In this document: piece by piece, positions 8,025-15,935 of the stretch
How the letters are laid out: each line of letters starts with the position of its first letter
Position numbering within the stretch: position 1 is the stretch's first letter
NCBI GenBank assembly: GCA_013289585.1
Contig: JABCZR010000029.1
Location: 1 to 41,725, forward strand
Length of the DNA stretch: 41,725 bases
Direction: 5' to 3'
Source: Acidobacteriota bacterium
GTDB lineage: Bacteria; Acidobacteriota; Terriglobia; Acidiferrales; UBA7541
The notes under the pieces: model-generated
What the model saw: the letters and a program-made list of their open reading frames with translations, nothing else
The model's database searches: none
What the model was told of the DNA's origin: nothing
Translations under genes and position numbers: made by a program

Positions 8025-9155
8025 TTACTTTGGGCTGACCGCACTTACTTGTGTGGGAGCTTCGGTGTCGGCCGGATAGATGATGATCTCGACGGTGCCC
8101 CAGCCGGAAGCCGGGCCGGGGTTCTTCCCTTTGCCAAGTCCGAGGGTCTTGAGTTGCGCATCATCGAAGGAAAAATTACCCACGAGGTAGTCGCGGACCA
8201 CCAAGGCACGGGCTTGCGCGAGGACCAGGTCTTTTTGCGCATCGCCGGTCGAGCCCGTGGAGACAACGACAACGGCGAGGCCAAATTCGGTATCGGCTAG
8301 AAACTGGCCCGCGGCACGCAAGGACTTCTGGTTCCTGGGTTTGGCGCTGTCCGCTTTGTCGAAGAGCTGCTTGGATTCGAACGTGAATGTTTTCAGAGGC
8401 GCCGCAGCGGGAAGCTGGGGAATTTCGTCTTTCACGAGCTCGGAAGAGTTTTCATAGCCGCGTTTCTTGAAGTATCCGCGCAGCAGAAAATTGGACTTCA
8501 TTGCGTCCATGTTTTCCTGGAAGGAAGTGACTCCCGCCTGGGCGTGGCTGACGGTGTCGCGAAGGCCGGCGGTAGTCTCATCCAGCTGGGTGTAAATCTT
8601 TTTGTCGTTGACTAAGGCTCCGATAGTTCCCTGCCCCTGGTTGATTTTGCCGGTGATGGAACCCAGATTGGCGGTGGCCACTGTCACGTTGTCGAGGGCT
8701 TCCTGACTGCTGTCGAGAATGCCGTCGGCCTTTTTCATGAGATCGGCGATAACGAGGGGCGGCAGGCTGGCGATGGTGTCGTCATCCTTAACATTGAGGG
8801 CCTGCGCAGAACCAAAGGAGATGGAGACATACTCGTTGCCCAGGAGGCCTTCGGTCTCGATGGCGGCAACGGAGTCCTGCTTGATGATGTCATGGGTCGA
8901 GCGCTGGAGATCCATCAGGATGGTGATTTTATCGGTTGGCTTGTGCGGCAACTCGATGCCGCGCACGGTGCCGGCATGCACGCCACCCACGCGGATTTCC
9001 GCGCCGGGATCGAGGCCGACGACGGTAGTGAACTGCGCCTTCAATCGGTACGTGGAGGTGAAAAGATACTGCTTGCTGCCGATGATGAAAATTCCGGCTG
9101 CCAGAATCGCCAGCGTTGCAATGATGAATGCTCCGAGCCTCGCCGCCCTTGACAT
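8025..9155 (-). CDS. mlaD: MlaD-type MCE protein with C-terminal OmpA-like domain
   Basis: A 376-residue protein: an N-terminal membrane anchor (residues 7-26), an MCE domain (about 36-115, with VVGLDPGAEIRVGGVHAGTVRGIEL and EGLLGNEYVSISFG), a helical linker (SLGSITGKINQGQGTIGALVND and after), and a C-terminal part from about 255 resembling an OmpA C-terminal domain (FTFESKQLFDKADS, then AQARALVVRDYLV and VEIIIYP). MCE proteins form hexameric periplasmic channels that carry phospholipids between membranes with MlaE and MlaF. AGGAG five bases upstream sets the start. The OmpA-like part lacks the usual NRRVEI arginines and the TDxxG aspartate, so peptidoglycan binding is uncertain. It is the third gene of mlaE-mlaF-mlaD. 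Confidence 0.87.
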   Translation of the reverse strand: MSRAARLGAFIIATLAILAAGIFIIGSKQYLFTSTYRLKAQFTTVVGLDPGAEIRVGGVHAGTVRGIELPHKPTDKITILMDLQRSTHDIIKQDSVAAIETEGLLGNEYVSISFGSAQALNVKDDDTIASLPPLVIADLMKKADGILDSSQEALDNVTVATANLGSITGKINQGQGTIGALVNDKKIYTQLDETTAGLRDTVSHAQAGVTSFQENMDAMKSNFLLRGYFKKRGYENSSELVKDEIPQLPAAAPLKTFTFESKQLFDKADSAKPRNQKSLRAAGQFLADTEFGLAVVVVSTGSTGDAQKDLVLAQARALVVRDYLVGNFSFDDAQLKTLGLGKGKNPGPASGWGTVEIIIYPADTEAPTQVSAVSPK

Positions 9156-9163
9156 ATGCGCTC

Positions 9164-9982
9164 CTAGGAATCCCGTTTCAAAAATTCCGAGACAAATTGA
9201 TCGGTACTGTTTTCCAGCTCGCTGAAAGTGCCTTCGATCACAACGCGCCCCTCGTGCAAGAGAGCGAGCCGGTCCGCGATGGTTTTGGCGCTGTGGAGGT
9301 CATGAGTGACGACAATGGATGCCATGTCATGTTCCTCCTGCAACTTGAGAATGAGCTCGTCGATTTCGCCAGAGGTGATGGGATCTAGCCCCGCGGTGGG
9401 TTCATCGAGCAAGAGGATGCCAGGCTCGAGGGCCAGAGCGCGAGCCAACCCCACGCGCTTTTGCATACCTCCGGAAAGATCACTGGGCATTTTTTTGAGT
9501 TCGGCTTCCATGCCCACGCCGGCAAGCAATTCTTTGACACGAGTTGTCTGCTCGTTTTCCGTCATTTTGGTATGGCGCTTTAAGGGGAAGGCTATGTTTT
9601 GTTCGACAGTCAGGGAGTCGTAAAGCGCGGCGTGCTGGAACAAAAATCCCATTTTTTTCCTGAGCTGATTCATGGCATCGATGGGGAGGCCGACAATCTC
9701 CTGCTCGTTGATGCAAATCGAGCCGGAATCGGGCTGTTGCAGGCCGATGATCAACTTGAGCAGCACGCTCTTCCCGGTGCCGCTGCGACCGAGCATGGCC
9801 AAGGTTTCTCCACTTTTCACGGTCAGATCAATTCCATCCAGGACAATTTGGTTGCCGAACGATTTGTGGAGGCCCTGGAGGATCACCGCTGGTGCGCCGC
9901 TCTTCCCGGGGGAACTTTCCGGCGCGGGAGAAATGCCGGTTTCCTCCACGCCCGCCAAGACAGCCTGTTCAGGTTGCATCAT
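9164..9982 (-). CDS. mlaF: MlaF-type phospholipid transport ABC ATPase
   Basis: A 272-residue ABC ATPase. Walker A is GRSGTGKS near residue 68, the Q-loop region is KMGFLFQHAALYDSLTV, the signature is DLSGGMQKRVGLARAL, and Walker B is ILLLDEPTAGLD, followed by the switch histidine in VTHDL. LSGGMQKRVGLAR and the EPTAGLDPI form are characteristic of MlaF/MkL proteins that power MCE transport. A low-complexity N-terminal 30 residues precede the domain. The start overlaps the end of mlaE by four bases, so translation is probably coupled, and mlaD follows after eight bases. It acts at the cytoplasmic face of the inner membrane. Confidence 0.93.
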   Translation of the reverse strand: MMQPEQAVLAGVEETGISPAPESSPGKSGAPAVILQGLHKSFGNQIVLDGIDLTVKSGETLAMLGRSGTGKSVLLKLIIGLQQPDSGSICINEQEIVGLPIDAMNQLRKKMGFLFQHAALYDSLTVEQNIAFPLKRHTKMTENEQTTRVKELLAGVGMEAELKKMPSDLSGGMQKRVGLARALALEPGILLLDEPTAGLDPITSGEIDELILKLQEEHDMASIVVTHDLHSAKTIADRLALLHEGRVVIEGTFSELENSTDQFVSEFLKRDS

Positions 9983-10830
9983 GGAAAGAACACCAGGATC
10001 AGCTTCACCAGTATGACGTCGGCAAGAATTACCAAAAGCGAAGATAAGACGACGGAGCTCGTCGCGGAACGACCCACGCCCTCAGTACCGCCCTGTGTGC
10101 GCATTCCCTGAAAGCACCCGATGGTTCCGATGATCAAGCCGAAGACAGCGGTTCTGAAGGTCGGTGCGAGAAAATCACTGAAGCTCGTGCCGGCCAGGCC
10201 CTGATTGATGAATTTGAGGAAAGAAATCGGTTCGACCAGCGTGCTGGAGATCCAACCAACCATCACGCCACAGAAATCAGCGGCGACGGTCAGAAGCGGG
10301 AGGACGAGTATGCAAGCGACAATGCGAGTGAAGGCCAAGAATTTGTAGGGATTTACGCCCGAGGCCTCAATGGCATCGATCTGCTCGGTGACCTTCATGG
10401 AACCCAATTCAGCGCCGATGCCGGCTCCTACCCTGCCGCTGACAACCAGGCCGGTTACGACAGGACCCGTTTCATGGATGATGGAGAAGACGATGGCGGC
10501 GGGGAGCATGGATTTGGCTCCAAAGCGCACCAGGCTGCTGCGAGTTTCCAGGGCGAGGACGGCGCCGATAGCCGCGCCCGCCAGGGCAATCAGCGGCATC
10601 GATTTGGAGCCCAGTTCGTCGAGCTGCCGAAGCAGCTCGCGACCTTCAAAGGGACGGCGCACGGCAGCGCGCATCACTTGCCAGACGAATAGGCCGAGTT
10701 CTCCAAACCATTCGAGGAAGCTGTTGAGCAAATTCCCAACGGAACGGAGAGCCGATGGCAGCGGCGGCGTGGTCTGGACGACGGCTGGCCTGATGGAGTG
10801 GCGATGAATCCTGATGTTGTGGGTCACCAT
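9979..10830 (-). CDS. mlaE: MlaE-type permease of the MCE phospholipid transporter
   Basis: A 283-residue integral membrane protein of the MlaE/YrbE family. The hallmark region is visible: VVTGLVVSGRVGAGIGAELGSMKVTEQIDAIEASGVNP near residues 125-162, followed by LAFTRIVACILVLPLLT. Five or so membrane segments follow from residue 75 on. It forms the inner-membrane permease with MlaF. The first 30 residues (H- and R-rich) are not conserved and no ribosome binding site precedes the ATG at 10830; instead an upstream 28-codon ORF ends across this start, which suggests translational coupling. Substrate direction, import or export of phospholipid, cannot be told from sequence. Confidence 0.93.
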   Translation of the reverse strand: MVTHNIRIHRHSIRPAVVQTTPPLPSALRSVGNLLNSFLEWFGELGLFVWQVMRAAVRRPFEGRELLRQLDELGSKSMPLIALAGAAIGAVLALETRSSLVRFGAKSMLPAAIVFSIIHETGPVVTGLVVSGRVGAGIGAELGSMKVTEQIDAIEASGVNPYKFLAFTRIVACILVLPLLTVAADFCGVMVGWISSTLVEPISFLKFINQGLAGTSFSDFLAPTFRTAVFGLIIGTIGCFQGMRTQGGTEGVGRSATSSVVLSSLLVILADVILVKLILVFFP

Positions 10831-10910
10831 ACTGGCTTAGTGGTTGGAGGCGCAAGCACTCCCAGGGTAGTGGCCGCGAAGAGCATCGAGACAAACTGGC
10901 GCATCTTCAT
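10824..10910 (-). CDS. 28-codon leader ORF overlapping the mlaE start
   Basis: An ORF of 28 codons starts MKMRQFVSMLFAATT and ends PTTKPVW. Its start has AAGGAG upstream at 10921-10926 (minus strand), about ten bases away. The stop codon TGA (10824-10826) lies seven bases into the overlap with the mlaE ATG (10828-10830). The peptide has a short basic start and a hydrophobic middle, like a secretion signal, but is too short to have a mature part. I infer a translated leader that helps re-initiation at mlaE; alternatively it is the residue of a deleted small secreted gene. Nothing recognisable by family. Confidence 0.45.
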   Translation of the reverse strand: MKMRQFVSMLFAATTLGVLAPPTTKPVW

Positions 10911-10926
10911 CTGCAATTCTCTCCTT

Positions 10927-11391
10927 GCCCGGGACTTCCAAATTGCGATCGAGGATGGCGGCAGCGAAATGCCTGAGAGGAACCAAGATCCTTGAATCTA
11001 GAGATATCACGCTGGGAATGCGGGTGTCTGTCCCAAAGCGGACACCATTTGCCGGGAATATGCTAGCTATCGCGTTCTATTGATGGCGCTGAACTGTTAC
11101 CGCGAGATATTTCAGGTGTTGGTGAAGAGGCGTCGAGCGAGAGGGTAGTCTGGGGCGCCACGAAGAGAGGCCTACTGCAATGGAATGGTGCTGATTGTAT
11201 CAACTCAAGAAGTGAATCCGCTTCAATTCGGCTTACGTTAGGAATTATGATGGAGGGCACGGATAGAACTTCAATGACAATACTTGCAGTGCGCAGTATG
11301 GCCTCTGCCACCGGCGCTTGGATGGAATTTGTGTCTGCGGTTGGCCGACTCCGGTTTAGCGGATAAAGAAGGCCGGCCGGAGGTACCCTTG
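10927..11391. other. Divergent intergenic region between mla and the KAS/HDO operon
   Basis: About 465 bases hold no supported gene. This region must contain promoters for both divergent operons. A TATGAT at 11246-11251 on the plus strand could be a -10 box for the 11392 operon, but its -35 partner (TTCAAT at 11222-11227) is poor, so I do not call a promoter. The GGAGG at 11379-11383 is the ribosome binding site of the next gene. Confidence 0.6.
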
Positions 11392-13257
11392 ATGAAGGCC
11401 TATATCACTTCGCTGGGCAAGTTCCTGCCCGGGGACCCCGTTGACAATGACACGATGGAAGAATTTCTCGGTAAAATCGCCGGCAAAGGTTCCCGCGCGC
11501 GCCAAAGAGTCTTGAAACAGAACGGCATCCAAACGCGACACTACGCGATTGACCGCGAGCAACGTACGCTGTATTCGAATGCGGAGATGGCGGCACGTGC
11601 CGCGAGAGAAGCAATCGAGCGCGCAGGTTTGAGCGTCGGGGAGATGGATTTTCTGGCGGCCGCAACTTCCCAGGGAGATTTTCCGCTGCCTGGTTTTGCA
11701 AGCATGGTGCACGGAGAACTGAAGGCTCCGCCTTGCGAAATTGCGACGCTGCATGGTGTTTGCGCGAGCGGGGTAATGGCGCTGAAATCGGCCATGCTGC
11801 AAATCCTAGCGGGCGAGAAGCGAAACGCCGTGGCTTGCGCGAGCGAGTTCGCGAGCCGGCTTTTCAAATCGACGCGCTTTGAGGCGCAGAAGAAAGTTCG
11901 CGACGAAGGCTTGAGCTTCGATGCCGAATTTCTTCGCTGGATGCTTTCGGATGGAGCAGGAGCGGCGGTGCTGCAAAGTGCGCCCGGTGGCGCGCCGGTG
12001 TGCCTGGAAATCGAATGGATCGAGTTGAAGTCATTTGCCAACAAATTCGAGCCATGCATGTATGTGGGGCCGGAAAAGAATGGCACGCGTATGCAATCCT
12101 GGCTGGACTATCCGAGTTATGGCGCTGCGGCGGATGACGGAGCGATCAACTTGCGCCAGGACATCCGCATGCTGGATGACGTGGTGGGCCATGCGGTACA
12201 GGAACTATTGAAACTTGCCGGGAGCAGGAAGTTTAATCCAGCGGACATCGATTGGCTGGCGGTTCATTACTCTTCGCATCTTTTTCGGGATCCGTCCTAC
12301 GAGCTGGCGGCTAAAGCCGGTTTTGATCTTCCGCGGGAGCGATGGTTCACGAATCTTTACACAACCGGAAACGTGGGTTCGGCGTCCATCTTTCTTCTGC
12401 TGGAGGAATTGCTGAGTTCGGGAAAACTGGAGCCCGGACAGCGGGTGCTTTGCCTAGTGCCGGAAAGCGGGCGATTTCTTTTCGGATACATGCTTCTGAA
12501 GGTCGTCGAGGGAGCGGCAGAACATCGCAGGGCGAAAAGAAATGCGGCGGCGATGCCTCGCACCGAAGCGCCGGCGCTTCAGACGAAGGGCGATCCGCTG
12601 GCACAGGCACTAGTTCGTGAGCTGGCGGTGGTTTGGTTTGAATTTGAGGAGCGGCTTCGGGCGGTGCCTGTGGTGGTGAAACTGTACGAGGGACACTTTA
12701 CTCTGGAAGATTACCGCGCCCTGCTTTTCAATTTGCGCCAACAGGTGATCGACGGGTCGCGCTGGATCGCGCGCGTGGCCTCAAGTATCACCCCGGAATA
12801 TTTCCCGGTGCGCAGCGCTTTTATCGCGCACACCAGCGATGAGCATCGCGATTTCGAGATGCTGGAACGCAACTATGCGGCTGCGGGCGGCGATCTCGAG
12901 GAGATTCGAAAGGGGCGGAAAAACATCGGAAGCGAGGCGCTCTCTTCTTACATCCTTCAAAAGGCGAGTCAGGAGAATCCATTCGAATTAGTGGGGGCTA
13001 TGTTCATCGTGGAGGGACTGGGGCAGCGCATCGCGCGGCACTGGGGCGAGCGGATCAAAGAACAGTTGGGCCTGGAAAACGATGCGGTGTCTTTCTTCCT
13101 CTATCATTCGGAAAGCGACGTTATGCATTTTCAGAGGCTGGATCAGGTGGTCAGCTCAGGAATCCTTACGGAAAAAATGGTGGCGGATATCGTGAAGTGC
13201 GCCAAAGTAACAGCGCGGCTGTACGCTTTGCAGCTGGAAGAGATTGGAAACTTCTGA
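11392..13257 (+). CDS. KAS III-like condensing enzyme fused to a heme-oxygenase-like diiron domain
   Basis: A 621-residue fusion protein. Residues 1 to about 375 are a FabH/OleA-type thiolase fold: catalytic cysteine C124 in LHGVCASGVMAL, a histidine in VHYSSH (H292 or H296), and N327 in TTGNVGSAS, so the Cys-His-Asn triad is present. Residues from about 400 form a heme-oxygenase-like diiron oxidase (HDO) or TenA-like helical domain: DEHRDFEML (H485), E541 in FIVEGLGQ, and H572-x3-D576-x2-H579 in YHSESDVMHF, which matches the HDO metal-ligand signature. ATG at 11392 follows GGAGG by eight bases; 36 upstream in-frame codons have no support. KAS III enzymes condense acyl thioesters; HDOs oxidise fatty acids or amino acids with O2. 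It is the first gene of a translationally coupled operon. The product is unknown. Confidence 0.85.
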   Translation: MKAYITSLGKFLPGDPVDNDTMEEFLGKIAGKGSRARQRVLKQNGIQTRHYAIDREQRTLYSNAEMAARAAREAIERAGLSVGEMDFLAAATSQGDFPLPGFASMVHGELKAPPCEIATLHGVCASGVMALKSAMLQILAGEKRNAVACASEFASRLFKSTRFEAQKKVRDEGLSFDAEFLRWMLSDGAGAAVLQSAPGGAPVCLEIEWIELKSFANKFEPCMYVGPEKNGTRMQSWLDYPSYGAAADDGAINLRQDIRMLDDVVGHAVQELLKLAGSRKFNPADIDWLAVHYSSHLFRDPSYELAAKAGFDLPRERWFTNLYTTGNVGSASIFLLLEELLSSGKLEPGQRVLCLVPESGRFLFGYMLLKVVEGAAEHRRAKRNAAAMPRTEAPALQTKGDPLAQALVRELAVVWFEFEERLRAVPVVVKLYEGHFTLEDYRALLFNLRQQVIDGSRWIARVASSITPEYFPVRSAFIAHTSDEHRDFEMLERNYAAAGGDLEEIRKGRKNIGSEALSSYILQKASQENPFELVGAMFIVEGLGQRIARHWGERIKEQLGLENDAVSFFLYHSESDVMHFQRLDQVVSSGILTEKMVADIVKCAKVTARLYALQLEEIGNF

Positions 13258-14084
13258 TGCTGACCGTTTCCTTCGCGCTCTTTGCCATTATTTACTACCA
13301 GCTAGCCGGGCTGGGGGTGAACCTGGGGTATCACCGCTTTTTATCACACCGTTCGCTAAAAATGCCGCGCTGGCTGGAGCGCACGCTGGTGACGGTAGGA
13401 CTACCCGCAGGCACACCGGTGCAGTGGGCGGGCAACCATCGGTATCACCACATGCACAGCGATACGGATCTCGACCCGCACTCGCCGGTGTATCGAGGCT
13501 TCTGGTATGCGCATGTCGGTTGGTACATCGGTTCAGGCAACATGCTTCTCTGCATTCTGTATTCGTTTGCGGGGCCGGTGCGCATGCTGATTGATGCATG
13601 GATGCGACCGCGCACCAATCAGGAGTACAACGAACTAGCGAAGGACGTGGCAGCAGACAAGTGGTATGCCTGGCTAAGCCGGCCGTGGCCTTACGCACTG
13701 GGGATGCATCTGCATGCGGCGATCCCGATACTCATCGCCTGGCATTATTGGGGCATTGCAGGGATTATCGGTTTTTGGATTACGCTGGCTACTCTGTACA
13801 ACATGGGGGATGCGATTGACAGCGTGTCGCATCTTTACGGGAGCACGCTCCCAGGCCAGGAGGACGCTTCGCGCAATAGTATGCTGATGGGGATTTTGCT
13901 CTTGGGTGAAGGCTGGCACGCCAATCATCACCAGTTTCCGTGGAGCGCAAGGCACGGGCTGGGGAGCGGGCAGTTTGACTGGACGTGGCAGATTATTCGA
14001 ACGCTGCGTGCATTCGGGCTGGCACGAGACGTGCGCGTGCCGGAAACGAAGGAGTTAGTCGAAGAAGGACTTATCGAGGTATGA
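13257..14084 (+). CDS. Membrane fatty-acid desaturase (acyl-CoA/lipid desaturase type)
   Basis: A 275-residue protein of the membrane-bound desaturase family. All three histidine boxes are visible: H26-x4-H31 in GYHRFLSH, H61-x2-HH in NHRYHHMH, and H221-x2-HH in GEGWHANHHQFP. Membrane helices lie near 3-20, 90-112 and 150-185. These enzymes use a diiron centre, O2 and electrons from a reductase to make a double bond in a fatty acyl chain, usually delta-9. The ATG at 13257 overlaps the TGA of the fusion gene, which fixes the start and implies coupled translation; an upstream ATG at 13197 would extend into that gene. Substrate and position are not predictable, but the context suggests action on the product or substrate of the fused condensing enzyme. 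Confidence 0.9.
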   Translation: MLTVSFALFAIIYYQLAGLGVNLGYHRFLSHRSLKMPRWLERTLVTVGLPAGTPVQWAGNHRYHHMHSDTDLDPHSPVYRGFWYAHVGWYIGSGNMLLCILYSFAGPVRMLIDAWMRPRTNQEYNELAKDVAADKWYAWLSRPWPYALGMHLHAAIPILIAWHYWGIAGIIGFWITLATLYNMGDAIDSVSHLYGSTLPGQEDASRNSMLMGILLLGEGWHANHHQFPWSARHGLGSGQFDWTWQIIRTLRAFGLARDVRVPETKELVEEGLIEV

Positions 14085-14989
14085 CAGCTATGCAAGTGAC
14101 CGATCTCTACGAAAAGGCTCCGTACAATCCGGAAGACCCCAATCCGTGGCTGGCGCTTTATCTGGATATGAGTTTGCCGCTAAGTGACGAAGTCAAAGCG
14201 GCGCTCCTCTCGAATTCCGGTTCAAAGTCGCGGCAATTTGTGCTGCCGCTCATCCGCCCGTGCGCCAAACTGACGATGGTCGGATTTCAACTTCTCAAAA
14301 TCTTCATTCCTAACAAATTCACTTCGTCGAAGCTCCTGCATCGATTGATTTTTTGGGGGCTGCGCAACTTCGTGAGGCCGGACGCGAACTATCTAATCCT
14401 GCGCCACTTTCATATTGGGTCGGAGATTCTGCAGTTCGTGGCCAGCAATGTGCCGGGCGTGCAGATTCCGCTGAATCCGCTGCGGCCGCGGGATCTCGGG
14501 GACCTGGTGGACAACATGTTCCTAAAGCATGATCTGAATATCTACAACTTTCTCATCCGCATCAACCGCGAGATGAAAGCCCAGGGAATCCAACTGACCA
14601 AACAGCAGCGGTTGAATTTCGACGCCATCACCGATGGACCATTCCCGATTGATGAGGATAAATTGCCGAAGCGCTGGCTGAATTTTCTAGACCTGGAATC
14701 CGCGATCGAAGTGTACACGCCACTGTATCAATTGTTCCTTACGGATAGCGATTTTTGGAGAGCCTGCAACTCGCTGCAGTTGGACGAGACGGTCGCGCTC
14801 TATACCTCGAAGCTGATTGGCGATCCCTCGTACATGGGGCTTGTCAACAACAAGCATCCCCTGGTGCCACTCTCGACGCTCCAGGCGGGCTACCGGCTGC
14901 TTCTCCATGGATTAGCGGCGGAGTGTTTGCACGCCACGCTGGTACAGTTCAAACGACAGACGCAATCGGCTGGCGTGCAGGCCAACTGA
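14081..14989 (+). CDS. Conserved-looking protein of unknown function, third gene of the operon
   Basis: A 302-residue protein that I cannot place in a family with confidence. The start ATG overlaps the desaturase stop by four bases, so it is clearly part of the same operon. The N-terminus (YNPEDPNPWLALYLDMSLPLSDEVK) is soluble-looking. A mid-section has hydrophobic and amphipathic stretches (LIRPCAKLTMVGFQLLKIFI, LLHRLIFWGLRNFV) and then RPDANYLILRHFHIGSEILQFVA, rich in H and E, which could bind metal. The C-terminal part is helical. There is no signal peptide. It could be a membrane-associated partner, an iron-binding protein or a lipid-modifying enzyme; no function is asserted. Confidence 0.75.
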   Translation: MTAMQVTDLYEKAPYNPEDPNPWLALYLDMSLPLSDEVKAALLSNSGSKSRQFVLPLIRPCAKLTMVGFQLLKIFIPNKFTSSKLLHRLIFWGLRNFVRPDANYLILRHFHIGSEILQFVASNVPGVQIPLNPLRPRDLGDLVDNMFLKHDLNIYNFLIRINREMKAQGIQLTKQQRLNFDAITDGPFPIDEDKLPKRWLNFLDLESAIEVYTPLYQLFLTDSDFWRACNSLQLDETVALYTSKLIGDPSYMGLVNNKHPLVPLSTLQAGYRLLLHGLAAECLHATLVQFKRQTQSAGVQAN

Positions 14990-15116
14990 GCGAAAGCCGG
15001 TATTTAGAACGATCGACACTTCCATGTTGCAAAAAGCAAGGAAGAACAGTGCGTTCCGGCGGGCTGGAATCTGCGATTGGCTCTGAAGAGACGAAATCCT
15101 GAGTGCAGAGGAAATT

Positions 15117-15201
15117 TGGTGCGGTCGAGAGGACTCGAACCTCCACGCCTTGCGGCGCTAGCACCTCAAGCTAGTGCGTCTGCCAGTTCCGCCACGACCG
15201 C
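15117..15201 (-). tRNA. tRNA-Leu (anticodon GAG)
   Basis: An 85-base cloverleaf on the minus strand with a 7-bp acceptor stem (GCGGTCG/CGACCGC), the long variable arm of leucine tRNAs, anticodon loop TTGAGGT in stem CTAGC/GCTAG, the TTCGA T-loop, and an encoded ACCA end. The anticodon GAG reads CTC/CTT leucine codons. It lies downstream of secG, in the same direction, as it does in Escherichia coli (secG-leuU). Confidence 0.95.
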
Positions 15202-15295
15202 GTCCAATCCAATCGTAAAGGCAACAGAGAAGTGTGTCAAATGAGTGGTGCGGAAAGGGAGATGGTACGGCGGAACAGTCGCCGGGCAGGCAAGC

Positions 15296-15317
15296 GGCCG
15301 GCCTCGGAAGGCCGGCC
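15296..15317. repeat. Perfect 9-bp hairpin between secG and tRNA-Leu
   Basis: GGCCGGCCT (15296-15304) and AGGCCGGCC (15309-15317) enclose a CGGA tetraloop. It lies downstream of the secG stop on the minus strand. There is no U-run after it, so it may be a processing or 3' stability hairpin, or part of a dispersed genomic repeat rather than an intrinsic terminator. Confidence 0.55.
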
Positions 15318-15370
15318 TTACAAAGGCGAAGAACGCGAGGCGATAGCGCCGCTACAAGCCTAGAGTTGCA

Positions 15371-15886
15371 TTACGGCTTCTTTGGCGGCGCGGGTGCCGG
15401 TTGCGAAGATGAGGGCGCCTGCTGCGGTGGTTGCTGGGTCGCCGGAGCTTGAGAAGTTGGCTGCGAACTCGCTGGCGCCGATGCCGGGGTTGTCGCGGGC
15501 GTGGTGGCCGGAATTACTGGAGTTTTCTTCGTCGCGGGCTGAGAAATATTCTGGAGTACGGAGCCGCCCTGGCCGACCGCTTTATCCGTGCGGAGCACCA
15601 GGGCCATGGCGCAGAGCATGAACATGATGGCGCACCAAGTGGTGGCAGTGGAAAGAACGTTGGCGGCGCCGCGTGGGCCGAAGGCTGTCTGGCTACCTGC
15701 CCCACCGAATGCACCGGCGAGGTCCGCGGCCTTGCCGCTCTGCAGAAGAACGACGACGATCAGCACCAGGCAGTTCAAAATGAAAAAACCCGTGAGCAGC
15801 CAGCCCGCGAACCGGAAACCAACGGAAATGATTCCCAGACCGACGAGCAGCGCTGTTCCCCACTTGACTACAGCTTTTGCATCCAT
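15371..15886 (-). CDS. secG: SecG preprotein translocase subunit with a long tail
   Basis: A 171-residue SecG. Residues up to about 105 carry the family's two membrane helices: WLLTGFFILNCLVLIVVVLL, then QSGKAADLAGAFGGAGSQTAFGPRGAANVLSTATTW, which is the conserved SecG loop, and CAIMFMLCAMALVL. The remaining 65 residues are a low-complexity Pro/Ala/Gln/Ser/Thr tail of unknown role, so the protein is longer than the roughly 80-110 residues usual for SecG. AAGGTGG five bases before the ATG at 15886 supports this start; an in-frame GTG nine bases earlier lies within that site. SecG assists SecYE and SecA in export. It follows tpiA by 49 bases. Confidence 0.9.
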   Translation of the reverse strand: MDAKAVVKWGTALLVGLGIISVGFRFAGWLLTGFFILNCLVLIVVVLLQSGKAADLAGAFGGAGSQTAFGPRGAANVLSTATTWCAIMFMLCAMALVLRTDKAVGQGGSVLQNISQPATKKTPVIPATTPATTPASAPASSQPTSQAPATQQPPQQAPSSSQPAPAPPKKP

Positions 15887-15935
15887 TACTTCCACCTTTA
15901 TTCAGAAATCGAAAATCCTGTGTTCGCCAGAAGCG

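Noticed and set aside
11063-11311. 82-codon minus-strand ORF upstream of the KAS/HDO operon
   Set aside because: No family features and no ribosome binding site; it lies where divergent promoters are expected.
11284-11391. Upstream in-frame extension of the KAS/HDO fusion
   Set aside because: The GGAGG at 11379-11383 and the family N-terminus support ATG 11392.
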